A DNA stretch of 64,000 nucleotides from RDXT01 sp033765305 (GTDB lineage: Bacteria > Bacteroidota > Bacteroidia > J057): the NCBI GenBank assembly GCA_033765305.1, contig JANRID010000015.1:36467-100466 (forward strand), given 5' to 3'. The number at the start of each line of letters is the position of its first letter. Positions within the stretch are counted from its first letter, which is position 1. Shown here piece after piece: positions 8,114 to 17,412 of this stretch. A program made the position numbers and the translations under genes. The notes beneath the pieces are model-generated. The model had not been told where the DNA came from. It saw only the letters and a program-made list of their open reading frames with translations, and made no database searches.

Positions 8114-11100
8114 ATGATGCCATTGCGCAATTTCCGTTTTCTGCGCTTCCTGCCTGTTGTATTGGGCGGATTATTCGGCCAGGCAGTCGCGCAGCCCGTC
8201 GCAGACTTCACGACCAGCAACTCCCGGACCGGCTGCGCGCCGTTCTCGCTGGTGGTCAGCTTCCAGGATATTTCCGCAGGCTCGCCGACATCGTGGTTCT
8301 GGAGCTTCGGCGACCCGGCAGGCAGCACGAGCACCCTGCAGAATCCGACGTTCGTCTACACGACCCCCGGATGCTACACCGTCAGCCTGACCGCCACGAA
8401 TGCCCAGGGCAGCAATACCCTGACGCGCAGCTGCTACGTGCAGATCTTCCCCCAGCCGGAACCAGGATTCCAGCTGGCAGACAATGAAGGCTGCGCGCCC
8501 TTTACCGTGACCCTGATCGATACCTCGGCGGCCAATGCCGCCAGCATCACCGACTGGGTGTACGTGCTCAGCAACGGCTTTGCCAGCACCCAGCCCAACC
8601 CGGTCTTCACGTTCACCACGGCGCCGGATACGGTGAGCATCGCCCTGACGGTCACCAACAGCAACGGCTGCCAGGCGACCCAGATCTTCAGCAATGTGAT
8701 CACGGTGCTGCCGGAGCTTCAGGCAGATTTCACAGTGAGCAACAATGCTGCCTGCAATCCGCCGCTCAACGTGACCTTCGCCAATACCACCCAGGCAGGC
8801 GGGGCGGTGGGCATCAGCTATGAATGGCAGTTTCCGGGCGGCACCGTACTCGGCGGAGGCAGCACCTCCAACGCGGCCGTGCCGCCGCCGGTGACCTATG
8901 GCGTATCGGGGCAGTTCGACGTGACGCTCATCGCGACTTCGGCCAATGGCTGCCGCGATACAATGGTCAAAAATGACTTCATCGGCATCGGGGGGGTGGT
9001 AGCGGATTTTACCGTCAGCGACCAGACGGTGTGCATCGGCGATACGGTAACCTTCACCAGCACCTCCTCCGGCGGGGTCTCCAGCCTGGGGTGGAATTTC
9101 GGCGACGCCGCAGGCGTACAGGCCTCCAACCAGGTGGTGCCTTACGTGTACGGCGCGCCAGGCGTATACACCATTACCCTGCAGGCCAATAACGCGCAGT
9201 GCGGCGATACGGTGGTGCGAACGAACTTCGTGACCGTGAGCCCGCGTCCGGTGGCTAATTTCTCCGCCAACCGCTATGCAGACTGCCAGCCGGGTACGCC
9301 GTTCCAGTTTACAGACCTTTCCACGGGCGGCGTGACAAGCCGCCAGTGGGACTTCGGCGATGGAAGCCCGGTCTCGGCGCTGGCAAACCCTTCCCATACC
9401 TTTACTTCGTTCGGCATCTTCTCCGTCTGCCTGACGGTCACGAATGCCCAGGGATGTACGGATGTCTTCTGCGACACCATCAGCATCCGCCCGCCGATCG
9501 CTGCCTTCGAGATCCAGCCGGCCTCCGGCTGCGCACCGCTTTCGGTGCAGTTTACGGACAACTCCTTCAGCCCCACCGATCCGGTGACGAGCTGGCAGTG
9601 GAACTTCGGCACCTCCGGCGTAGCGCCGGCGACCTCCACCCTGGAGGATCCCTCCGCTGTGTTTTCCAATACCGGCCTCTACTCGATCCGGCTGATCATC
9701 GTCACGCAGTCGGGCTGCCGGGATACGCTGGTGCGGGTCAACTCCGTGCGTGTAGGCGATGCGACCCAGGCCGCCTTCACGGTGGACAAGGATACGGTCT
9801 GCGTCAACGAGCCGCTGACCTTCATCTCTACGTTTACCAACCCGTCCTGGGAATACCTCTGGGACTTCCAGTATTCCGCGCCCGGCAACTTCATCTCGCA
9901 GGGTGATACGGTGAATACGGCCTATTCCGACACAGGCACCTACAGCGTGGGCCTGATCGTCAACTTCAACGGCTGCCGGGATACGGCCATCATCGATGAT
10001 CTGATCTTCGTTTCGCCGCCGATTGCGGAGTTTACGCCCAGCACCACCCTGGTCTGCGGCCTGCCGGGCACGGTGTCGTTCACCGACGAATCGGTGGGCC
10101 CGTACGACGTGATCCGCTGGGAGGTGAATGGCGCGCTGTACTCGACGCTCCAGACTCCGCCGCCGCTGACCGTCAGTGCCATCGGTACGTATACGGTCTC
10201 GCAGATCGTGGAGAATACCACCACCGGCTGCGTGGACTCGTTTGCGGTTCAGATTTTTGCGGGGAATCCCATCGCGAACTTTACCGCACAGGACTCCATC
10301 GACTGCAAGCCCTTCCTGGCCCGGTTCGTCAACCTCTCGCAGAATGCGACATCGTACTCGTGGCGGCTGCTGGAGAACTCTTTCCAAAACTTTACCCAGG
10401 TCAATCCGGCGTTTGTGTATCCCGATACCGGCGCCTACGACATCCGGCTCATCGCCATCGACCAGTTCGGCTGCCGGGATACCCTGATCAAGCCGGACTT
10501 CATCCGCTCCATCGGCCCGTATGCGGCCTTCTCCGGGACGCCTGTGGTGGGATGCCCGCCGCTGCCGGTGCAGTTTACGGATGAGACGGCTTCCTTCGGC
10601 ACGACCGTCAATGGCTGGCAATGGATCGCGGAAAGCGTGCCCGGCACGGCTGCGGCACAGAATCCGCTCATTACGTTTACCGGGCCCGGTTCCTTCGACA
10701 TCACGCTGCGCGTGGTGGACAACCAGGGCTGCCGCGATACCCTGACGCTTCCGGATTATGTGATTGTGACTTTCCCGGTTCCGGATTTTGGGGTAAACGA
10801 CGATACGACCTGCGCCGGCAACCCGCTGCAGTTCACCAGCCTGGCGCAGGGGGTGGGGCTGAGCCACCTGTGGCGCTTCGGCGACGGGCAGACCGATACG
10901 GCTGCCAACCCGGTGCATGCCTATGCCGATACCGGATCCTATGATGTGACCCTGATCGTGACGGATGCCAACGGCTGCTCGGACAGCGTGACATACGCCA
11001 ATTTTATCTACATCGAATATTTCCAGGCGAATTTCTTCGGCGATCCGCGCATCGGGATCTGCCCGCCGCTCAGCACGCAGTTTACCGATTCCACCATCGG

Positions 11101-13744
11101 CAATGTGACGGCCTGGTTCTGGGATTTCGACCTCAGCTCGCCCTTCGGCAGCCCGATCACCTCCGACAATCCCACGCCGGGCTACGTGTACCTCTCGCCG
11201 GGCTCATTCGATGTGCAGCTGGTGGCCCAGCATCAGGACGGCTGCCGCGATACCGTCATCAAGCAGGACTATGTGATCGTAGCCGGCCCGAACGGCAGCT
11301 TTACCTTCGACAATATCCAGGTCTGTCTCGGCGACAGCATCTGCATCACGGCAGTGGCGCAGGGGGCCTTTGCGGCTACCTTCGACTTCCGCGACGGCTT
11401 CGTGCAGACCGTTACAGGCCTCACCGGCTTCAACGACACGACCACCGTCTGCCACGTGTACCAGAATGCCGGCTCCTACTCGCCGGTGGTGGTGCTGCAG
11501 GATATACAAGGCTGTGTGTTTACCCTGACGACGCCGGACAGTGCGGTGGTCTTCAACCTGCCGGTCGCGCAGATCCAGCCGCAGGATACGCTGGGATGCT
11601 CGCCGCTGACAGTGCCGCTCCGGGATGCATCGATTCCGGGCGATTCGGCAATTGTCAGCTGGGCCTGGGACTTCGGCGACGGCGGCTTTTCCACGGCCCA
11701 GAACCCGGTTCATGAATTCTTCGGCGATGCGCCGCTGACGGTCCAGCTGAATGTGATCGACCAGAATGGCTGCCGCGACAGCGTCACGACGACTGTCACG
11801 CCGCGCGAAGGCGCCATTCCCAATTTCCGCGCCTCCGATACCGTAGGCTGTGCGCCGGTGCAGATCCAGTTTACCGACCTCTCGACGAATGCCACCGTGA
11901 CCGGCTGGACCTGGGACTTCGGCGACGGCACCGGCACCACCGGCGTGCCCAATCCGGCGCATACCTACCAGCAGGATGGGGTGTACACCGTATCGCTGAT
12001 CATCCAGGACAACCTGGGCTGTACGGATACGATTGTGCGGACCAATTACATCCGGCTGGAGCGCCCGGATGCGCGCCTGCTGGCCAATGACACCCTGGCC
12101 TGCAATCCGACGACACTTACGCTGTATGCGGACAGCAGCAGCGGGCCTTTCCCCTTCACCAGCTTCGAGTGGTGCTTCGTGCAGGCCTCCAACGGCGCGC
12201 GCACTTGCGTGACCACCGGCGGCACGGTGGATACCCTGGTGCGGCAGTTTACCGTGGCGGATATTTACAACATCACCGTATCCGTCCGCGACCAGATCGG
12301 CTGCCGGGATACCTCGGAGGTGCTGCAGGTCTTCGTCATTCCCCGCCTCACGCCGCCGCCGGTAGAGGTACGCAATGTGACGGTTGTGGACCGCCGCACG
12401 GCAGAGCTGCGCTGGGCGCCGTATGCGGGCACCGATTTTGTCTCGTATGCCATCTACCGGCTCAATGGCCCCGGAGCGGGGCTTATCGGCACCCGTACGG
12501 CACAGGCCGATACGGATTTCGTAGAGTCGAATCCTGCGCTCGACTTCGAGGGGGCTTCGTACTGCTACAAGGTGCTGGTCGAAAACGAGTGCGGCGAGTT
12601 CTCCCTGCTGGCTGCTACGGAGGAGCATTGCACGATCAACCTCGAAACGACTCCGCAACTGGATGCCATCCGCCTGAACTGGACGGCCTATGTGGGCTAT
12701 CCCGTCGGACAATATGAAATCTACCGCGTCGATTCCTACGATCCGACCGCGGTGCCGTTCCAGATCGGGGTAGTAGCCGGCACGCAGCTCGAATACATCG
12801 ACCGGGAGACCTTCTGCCGCGACTCCATTTCGTACCGGGTATCGGCGGTCGGCTTCGCCGGCCCGGATCAGCTCTCCCGGAGCGATCTGGATGCCAACCG
12901 CCCGATTCACAACGTGCCGACGGAAAGTGTGCATATGACCGTGGCGACGGTCGTCGCAGACGAGGATGTGTCGGTCCTGTGGCCCGATTATACCGGATAC
13001 CGCCCCAGCGAGTACATTCTGGAGCGCTCGCTGGATGGAACGGCCTGGAGCCTCGTGGATACCTTCCCGCTCTCGGTGACCAGCTATCTGGATACGACAA
13101 CCCTGGTCGACGAGCAGTCCTACTATTACCGGGTATTTGCGCTGGACGAGTGCGGCGACCTCTCCGCACGGGGCCGGGTGGGGCGCTCCATCTTGCTCAA
13201 TCTCAACCTGGACGCCACAGGCAGCTTCCCCATCCTGACCTGGAACCCGTATGAGCGCTGGGGGCTGGGCGTCTTCAACTACCAGATCGAAGTGCTCAGC
13301 GATGCCACCGGCCTCTTCGAGCAGACCGCCATCGTGGGCAATATGACCCTGACCTACCGCGACGAGCTGACCCAGCTGGATCAGCCTACGTACTGCTACC
13401 GCATCCGTGCCTTCGAGGTCGGGGGAAATAACGCCGAATCCGTCTCCAACGAGCAGTGTGTGACCTTCGGGCCGGCGGTCTTCGCGCCTTCGGCCTTCAC
13501 GCCGAACAACGACGGCAAAAACGACCGCTTCCTGGTGTTCGCGCCCAATGCGGCAGCCGTCGAATTGGCGATCTACAACCGCTGGGGCGAAGAGCTGTAC
13601 TTCTCCACCAACCTCGATGAAGGCTGGGACGGCACCTACCGCGGACGTCCGGTGCAGGAAGGCGTGTACGTCTTCCGCATCAGCCTGACCGGGGTGGACG
13701 GCAGCCGCCTCTCCCGCTCCGGCACGGTGACGCTCCTCCGCTGA
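8114..13744 (+). CDS. Giant PKD-repeat surface protein with type B T9SS sorting domain (CHU_C / gliding-motility C-terminal domain)
   Basis: Secreted or cell-surface protein of 1,876 residues, probably adhesive. A signal peptide ends near residue 27 (AVAQ). About 16 PKD-type beta-sandwich domains follow to about residue 1410; several keep the WxFGDG core (for example WDFGDGSP, WTWDFGDGTG) and many end in a GCRDT motif. About four fibronectin-III-like domains fill roughly 1411-1785 (YAIYRLNG, YEIYRVDSYD, YILERSLDG, YQIEVLSD). The last ~90 residues form the CHU_C domain (PSAFTPNNDGKNDRF, IYNRWGEELYFS, GVYVFRISLTG), the type B signal for T9SS export. No catalytic domain is seen. The preceding 190 bp contain no clear promoter. 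Confidence 0.93.
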   Translation: MMPLRNFRFLRFLPVVLGGLFGQAVAQPVADFTTSNSRTGCAPFSLVVSFQDISAGSPTSWFWSFGDPAGSTSTLQNPTFVYTTPGCYTVSLTATNAQGSNTLTRSCYVQIFPQPEPGFQLADNEGCAPFTVTLIDTSAANAASITDWVYVLSNGFASTQPNPVFTFTTAPDTVSIALTVTNSNGCQATQIFSNVITVLPELQADFTVSNNAACNPPLNVTFANTTQAGGAVGISYEWQFPGGTVLGGGSTSNAAVPPPVTYGVSGQFDVTLIATSANGCRDTMVKNDFIGIGGVVADFTVSDQTVCIGDTVTFTSTSSGGVSSLGWNFGDAAGVQASNQVVPYVYGAPGVYTITLQANNAQCGDTVVRTNFVTVSPRPVANFSANRYADCQPGTPFQFTDLSTGGVTSRQWDFGDGSPVSALANPSHTFTSFGIFSVCLTVTNAQGCTDVFCDTISIRPPIAAFEIQPASGCAPLSVQFTDNSFSPTDPVTSWQWNFGTSGVAPATSTLEDPSAVFSNTGLYSIRLIIVTQSGCRDTLVRVNSVRVGDATQAAFTVDKDTVCVNEPLTFISTFTNPSWEYLWDFQYSAPGNFISQGDTVNTAYSDTGTYSVGLIVNFNGCRDTAIIDDLIFVSPPIAEFTPSTTLVCGLPGTVSFTDESVGPYDVIRWEVNGALYSTLQTPPPLTVSAIGTYTVSQIVENTTTGCVDSFAVQIFAGNPIANFTAQDSIDCKPFLARFVNLSQNATSYSWRLLENSFQNFTQVNPAFVYPDTGAYDIRLIAIDQFGCRDTLIKPDFIRSIGPYAAFSGTPVVGCPPLPVQFTDETASFGTTVNGWQWIAESVPGTAAAQNPLITFTGPGSFDITLRVVDNQGCRDTLTLPDYVIVTFPVPDFGVNDDTTCAGNPLQFTSLAQGVGLSHLWRFGDGQTDTAANPVHAYADTGSYDVTLIVTDANGCSDSVTYANFIYIEYFQANFFGDPRIGICPPLSTQFTDSTIGNVTAWFWDFDLSSPFGSPITSDNPTPGYVYLSPGSFDVQLVAQHQDGCRDTVIKQDYVIVAGPNGSFTFDNIQVCLGDSICITAVAQGAFAATFDFRDGFVQTVTGLTGFNDTTTVCHVYQNAGSYSPVVVLQDIQGCVFTLTTPDSAVVFNLPVAQIQPQDTLGCSPLTVPLRDASIPGDSAIVSWAWDFGDGGFSTAQNPVHEFFGDAPLTVQLNVIDQNGCRDSVTTTVTPREGAIPNFRASDTVGCAPVQIQFTDLSTNATVTGWTWDFGDGTGTTGVPNPAHTYQQDGVYTVSLIIQDNLGCTDTIVRTNYIRLERPDARLLANDTLACNPTTLTLYADSSSGPFPFTSFEWCFVQASNGARTCVTTGGTVDTLVRQFTVADIYNITVSVRDQIGCRDTSEVLQVFVIPRLTPPPVEVRNVTVVDRRTAELRWAPYAGTDFVSYAIYRLNGPGAGLIGTRTAQADTDFVESNPALDFEGASYCYKVLVENECGEFSLLAATEEHCTINLETTPQLDAIRLNWTAYVGYPVGQYEIYRVDSYDPTAVPFQIGVVAGTQLEYIDRETFCRDSISYRVSAVGFAGPDQLSRSDLDANRPIHNVPTESVHMTVATVVADEDVSVLWPDYTGYRPSEYILERSLDGTAWSLVDTFPLSVTSYLDTTTLVDEQSYYYRVFALDECGDLSARGRVGRSILLNLNLDATGSFPILTWNPYERWGLGVFNYQIEVLSDATGLFEQTAIVGNMTLTYRDELTQLDQPTYCYRIRAFEVGGNNAESVSNEQCVTFGPAVFAPSAFTPNNDGKNDRFLVFAPNAAAVELAIYNRWGEELYFSTNLDEGWDGTYRGRPVQEGVYVFRISLTGVDGSRLSRSGTVTLLR

Positions 13745-13765
13745 TCCGGCCCTTGCAGGCATGCA

Positions 13766-13800
13766 GCGCCGCCGTATCTCCGGATGCGGCGGCGCGCGCA
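13766..13800 (+). terminator. Possible terminator after the PKD protein gene
   Basis: GC-rich hairpin with 9-bp arms (gcgccgccg, 13766-13774; cggcggcgc, 13787-13795) 22 bp after the stop. Only a weak T-rich tail follows, so termination efficiency is uncertain. Confidence 0.4.
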
Positions 13801-13853
13801 TTTCAGGATTTTCCTCGTATCATTGCGGACACCTCAAGTTCAAGGGCTCTGCT

Positions 13854-14891
13854 ATGCTGCTGCGCACGATTGTACTGCTGAACGGGCTGCTTCTGCTCCT
13901 GCTGGGTGCCTGCACCGCCCCCAAGGGCCCTGCGGCTCCGCAGATTCCGGATACGTACGTCCGGCCCCGCTACGTGCTGGCCATCCACGGGGGCGCCGGC
14001 GCCATGCGCCGCGAGCTGATGAGCGCGGAGCAGGAAGCCCGCTACAAAGCCGGGCTGGAAGCTGCGCTGATGCACGGCGACTCGATGCTGCAGGCCGGCG
14101 CCGCAGCCCTGGATGTGGTGGAGGCCGTTATCCGGATGCTGGAGGATGATACCCTGTTCAATGCCGGCCGCGGGGCTGTGCTCACGAGCGAAGGCCGCGC
14201 AGAGCTGGACGCTTCCATCATGGACGGCGCACGCGGCAGCGCAGGCGCGGTGGCCGGCATCACCACCATCCGCCATCCCATTTCCGCCGCCCGCAAGGTG
14301 ATGGACGCCTCGCAGCATGTGATGATGACCGGACGGGGCGCTGAGACCTTTGCGGAGAATCATGGGCTCGAAACGGTGGACAACCGCTTCTTCATCATTC
14401 CTTCCCGCGAAGCCCAGCTCCGCAAGGCGAAAGAGCAGGCATCCGGGCCTGCGCCGGGCGGCTGGGAAGGCCGGAAATTCGGCACGGTGGGTGCGGTGGT
14501 GCTCGATGCAGCGGGCAATCTGGCCGCAGGCACCTCCACCGGCGGCATGACCAACAAGCGCTTCGGGCGGGTGGGCGATGCGCCCATCATCGGCGCAGGC
14601 ACCTACGCCGACAATGCGGTCTGTGCAGTCTCCTGCACCGGCCACGGCGAATACTTCATCCGCAATGTCGTAGCCTACGACGTGGCGGCCCGCATGCGCT
14701 ACGGCGGCGAAAGCCTGGGCGCCGCAGCGGATTCGATCATCTACGGCAAACTCAAGCGCATCGGCGGCGAAGGCGGCCTGATCGCCGTGGACCGGATGGG
14801 CCGGATTGCCATGCCCTTCAACAGCGACGGCATGTTCCGGGCCTCCATCACCGCCGAAGGCCGGAAGGAAGTGGCGATTTACCGGGACTGA
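13854..14891 (+). CDS. Isoaspartyl peptidase / L-asparaginase family lipoprotein (Ntn-hydrolase)
   Basis: Plant-type asparaginase/isoaspartyl dipeptidase that removes beta-aspartyl residues from damaged peptides or hydrolyses asparagine. I chose the ATG at 13854 because it gives a lipoprotein signal with lipobox LGAC (Cys20), implying an envelope location. The 345-residue precursor has the N-terminal AIHGGAG motif, NAGRGAVL with substrate-binding residues, and the autoproteolytic nucleophile Thr211 in KFGTVGAVVLD, followed by the conserved TSTGGM. A mature alpha/beta enzyme would arise by cleavage before Thr211. Its last 13 bp overlap the convergent response-regulator gene. Confidence 0.92.
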   Translation: MLLRTIVLLNGLLLLLLGACTAPKGPAAPQIPDTYVRPRYVLAIHGGAGAMRRELMSAEQEARYKAGLEAALMHGDSMLQAGAAALDVVEAVIRMLEDDTLFNAGRGAVLTSEGRAELDASIMDGARGSAGAVAGITTIRHPISAARKVMDASQHVMMTGRGAETFAENHGLETVDNRFFIIPSREAQLRKAKEQASGPAPGGWEGRKFGTVGAVVLDAAGNLAAGTSTGGMTNKRFGRVGDAPIIGAGTYADNAVCAVSCTGHGEYFIRNVVAYDVAARMRYGGESLGAAADSIIYGKLKRIGGEGGLIAVDRMGRIAMPFNSDGMFRASITAEGRKEVAIYRD

Positions 14892-15586
14892 GGCGCCTGC
14901 TCCGCAATGAAATGATACCCGACGCCTTTGAGCGTCACAATCCGGACCCCCGGATCGTCTTTCAGGCATTCGCGGAGGCGGGTGATGTACACATCCAGAT
15001 TGCGGGAATTGAAGAAGGAGTCGTCGCCCCAGACTTCCTGGAGAATGGTCCGGCGCTCCAGCGGGCGGTTGCGGGCGTCTGCCAGCATACGCAGCAGTTG
15101 GGCCTCCCGATGAGAGAGCGTGCGGACTGATGCGCCGCGGTGCAATTCATACTTCAGGGGATAAAACCGGTAGCTGCCCAGCTCGTACACGTCGTGCGGA
15201 CCGGCCCCGGCCGATGCGTGGCCCCGCATGCGCAGCAGATTTTCGATCCGGGCGATCAGCTCCTCCATGCTGAAGGGCTTGCGCAGGTAGTCGTTGCCGC
15301 CGGCGGCGAAGCCTGCCAGCACGTCCTGCACCTGGGTTTTGGCCGTGAGGAACAGGATGGGGAGCTGCGGGTCGAGGCTGCGGAGTTCGCGGGCCAGCGT
15401 GAATCCGTCCTTGTGGGGCAGCATGACATCGAGCACCGCCAGCTGGGGGGCTGCCCGGCGGTATGCGTCCAGCACGTCGCGCCCGTCGGCGGCCATTTCG
15501 ACCGTGAAGCCGCGGCTTTCGAGGCTTTCTTTGACGATTTTGCCCAGATTCGGCTCGTCTTCTACATACAGCAGCTTAATGGGCAT
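14879..15586 (-). CDS. Response regulator, OmpR/PhoB family
   Basis: DNA-binding transcription factor activated by phosphorylation. 235 residues from ATG 15586 (a longer upstream frame exists but would add an unrelated leader). The receiver domain (about 1-120) has acidic pocket E9-D10, phospho-acceptor Asp53 (LDVMLP) and Lys in LTAKTQ. The C-terminal winged helix (about 140-230) ends with YITRLRECLKDDP and GVGYHFI, as in the OmpR family. The start overlaps the upstream kinase gene by 11 bp, implying translational coupling and partnership. Signal and regulon unknown. The 3' end overlaps the convergent peptidase gene. Confidence 0.95.
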   Translation of the reverse strand: MPIKLLYVEDEPNLGKIVKESLESRGFTVEMAADGRDVLDAYRRAAPQLAVLDVMLPHKDGFTLARELRSLDPQLPILFLTAKTQVQDVLAGFAAGGNDYLRKPFSMEELIARIENLLRMRGHASAGAGPHDVYELGSYRFYPLKYELHRGASVRTLSHREAQLLRMLADARNRPLERRTILQEVWGDDSFFNSRNLDVYITRLRECLKDDPGVRIVTLKGVGYHFIAEQAPQSR

Positions 15587-17042
15587 AACGGCGGGGCAGT
15601 TGAAGGGTGAAACAAGCGCCCGTGCCGGGCGTGCTACGCACGGAGATCTGCCCGCCGTGCAGCCGCACGACCTGAGCGGCATAGCTGAGGCCCAGCCCGT
15701 AGCCTTTGACGGCATGGCCTTGGCGGCTGGGCGCCCGGAAGAACCGGTCGAAGATCTTCTGCTGATAGCCGGGTTCGATGCCGATGCCCCGGTCTTCGAC
15801 CGCCAGCTCCACCTGCGCAGGCAGGCTCCGCAGCGTAAGGGTGATATCCGGCGGGCCTTCGCTGTATTTCACCGCATTGTCCAGCAGGTTGTAGAGGACA
15901 CCGGTCAGGTGCATGCGGTCGCCTTCGATCCGGAAATCCTCGCCGTCCAGCCGGGTGCGGACCTGCGCGCCGGTTTTGTCGAGCTGCGGACGGAGCGCCG
16001 CCAGCCCTTCTTCGGCCAACTGCTGGAGGTCCAGCAGTTCGGGGTGCAGCTGCACCTGATGCTGCTCCAGTAGTGAGAGGCTGAGCACCCGGTCCACGAG
16101 CGAGGCCAGGCGCTGCACTTCCTGGCCGGCAATGCCGAGGTATTCGCGGGTCCGGTCCGGATCGGCGAGCACGTGGAAACTGTTGAGCGCTTCCAGCGCC
16201 ACGCTGACCGTCGCGATGGGGGTTTTCAGTTCGTGGGTCACATTGGAGACAAAGGCCTGCTGCTGGGCGGAGAGCCGCTGCTGTTCGGCGAGGGTCCGGT
16301 AAATGAAGAAAAAGGCCAATGCGATGATGCCGAACAGCGCAGCGGAGAACAGTCCCTGCGGCAGGCAGCGCCGCAGCAGGTAGGGCTGGACCTGCAGCAG
16401 TTCGAGCGCATAGTGGGTTCTGGAGGGAATGTCGATGTAGCGCCCGGTCAGCAGGCGGCCTGCGGGAGGAATCGAGTCCGGGCTGCTGAGGAGGGTAAAA
16501 CCGACCGGAATCTGCGCTTTGCGCAGGCTGGCTTGGGTGCCTAGACGCAGCAGCGAGTCCACGGACACCGTATCTGCCTCCGGCAGCGCTTCCTGGAGCA
16601 TCAGCGAGATGGCGCCGGGCAGCATATCGGGCGACCATTCCATCGGGCGCTGCCGCTGCATGCGGCGGCCGGGCATGGGTCCGTCGGCAGGCGGGGCAGG
16701 AATAACCGCCACCGAATCGGAGCGCCGCATGATGAAGAGGCTCTTCAGGCTGCTGTCCTGCCGGATGCGCAGGCGGAGGCGGTCGCGCAGATCGGGAGCC
16801 GGAGCAGGCTGGAGCAAATCTTCGTCCCCGGGCGGCTGCACCGCGAGCTGCACGAAGTAGATCCGCCCGATCAGCGAATCCTGAATGACCCGGACCGCGT
16901 CGAAAAAGGCCCTGCCGGCCTCCCGCTGCAGCATCCGCTCGTTTTCCTCATACACCTGACGCAGCCACACAGCCTGAAAGCCCAGCAGCAGAACCAGGCT
17001 GCAGGCCATCAGCAGGCGGGCGATCCGGACTCGGTTACGCAT
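15576..17042 (-). CDS. Sensor histidine kinase
   Basis: Membrane sensor kinase of 488 residues paired with the response regulator that it overlaps by 11 bp. Two transmembrane helices (about 10-28 and 229-248) bracket a ~200-residue periplasmic sensor region of no recognisable type. HisKA follows with the phospho-acceptor His270 in THELKTPIATV. The HATPase domain has the N box (YNLLDNAVKYS), G1 (VEDRGIGIEPGY), F box region (IFDRFFRAPSR) and G2 (GYGLGLSYAAQV). Kinase first then regulator is a common Bacteroidota order. A near-consensus -7 element (tatcttta on the minus strand, 17053-17060) sits just upstream, implying a very short leader. Confidence 0.95.
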   Translation of the reverse strand: MRNRVRIARLLMACSLVLLLGFQAVWLRQVYEENERMLQREAGRAFFDAVRVIQDSLIGRIYFVQLAVQPPGDEDLLQPAPAPDLRDRLRLRIRQDSSLKSLFIMRRSDSVAVIPAPPADGPMPGRRMQRQRPMEWSPDMLPGAISLMLQEALPEADTVSVDSLLRLGTQASLRKAQIPVGFTLLSSPDSIPPAGRLLTGRYIDIPSRTHYALELLQVQPYLLRRCLPQGLFSAALFGIIALAFFFIYRTLAEQQRLSAQQQAFVSNVTHELKTPIATVSVALEALNSFHVLADPDRTREYLGIAGQEVQRLASLVDRVLSLSLLEQHQVQLHPELLDLQQLAEEGLAALRPQLDKTGAQVRTRLDGEDFRIEGDRMHLTGVLYNLLDNAVKYSEGPPDITLTLRSLPAQVELAVEDRGIGIEPGYQQKIFDRFFRAPSRQGHAVKGYGLGLSYAAQVVRLHGGQISVRSTPGTGACFTLQLPRRYAH

Positions 17043-17141
17043 CTTGGAGGGGTAAAGATACGCAGCCCCGAAGCGGATGGGAAGGATTTTAACGTTGATT
17101 CACCTTGTTTTCAGGTTGTTTAACGCTGCGGAAACGCAGAA

Positions 17142-17166
17142 CGGCCCGGACGTGAAGCCCGGGCCG
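17142..17166 (-). terminator. Hairpin downstream of tRNA-Ser
   Basis: Arms cggcccgg (17142-17149) and ccgggccg (17159-17166) begin 17 bp past the tRNA 3' end. In the tRNA direction a short T-containing stretch follows. Probably the tRNA terminator. Confidence 0.4.
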
Positions 17167-17182
17167 CAGAATGATGCAGGTG

Positions 17183-17271
17183 CGGAGAGAGAGGGATTCG
17201 AACCCCCGGTCCACAATAAAGCAGACACCTGATTTCGAGTCAGGCCCATTCGACCGCTCTGGCATCTCTCC
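17183..17271 (-). tRNA. tRNA-Ser (anticodon CGA)
   Basis: 89-nt class II tRNA read on the minus strand. The acceptor stem pairs GGAGAGA (5' end at 17271) with TCTCTCC, followed by discriminator G. The anticodon arm is cctga-CTCGAAA-tcagg, giving anticodon CGA for codon UCG. A long variable arm (around gtctgctttattgtggac) marks a serine tRNA, and the T-arm contains gttcgaatc. The 3' CCA is not encoded. A perfect TAnnTTTG element lies upstream. Confidence 0.96.
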
Positions 17272-17291
17272 TCAGAGATCGGATAGGACTG

Positions 17292-17299
17292 CAAAAATA
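17292..17299 (-). promoter_or_regulatory. -7 element for tRNA-Ser
   Basis: Minus-strand TATTTTTG, an exact TAnnTTTG match, 20 bp upstream of the tRNA 5' end. No exact -33 TTTG is seen. Confidence 0.55.
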
Positions 17300-17354
17300 G
17301 CGAATTCCGGAATATGTGCACGTATCCGGAACATATTTCTCAGCGGCTCAGCGT

Positions 17355-17390
17355 AAAAAAAATGCCGGCCCGCAGGCAGTGCGGGCCGGC
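17355..17390 (-). terminator. Rho-independent terminator of the HtrA gene
   Basis: Perfect 10-bp arms (gccggcccgc, 17364-17373; gcgggccggc, 17381-17390) with a 7-nt loop. On the minus strand they are followed, after a single A, by a run of eight T. It lies 22 bp past the protease stop codon. Confidence 0.88.
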
Positions 17391-17412
17391 AGCAGGCCTG
17401 AAATCCTGCGGA

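Noticed and set aside
8171..13801. Two 860-915-codon frames antisense to the PKD protein gene
   Set aside because: Shadows of a repetitive gene; no signal or recognisable domain.
17305..17345. Operator-like near-palindrome with two TCCGGAA copies upstream of tRNA-Ser
   Set aside because: The dyad is offset by one base and no regulator is linked; it may be chance.
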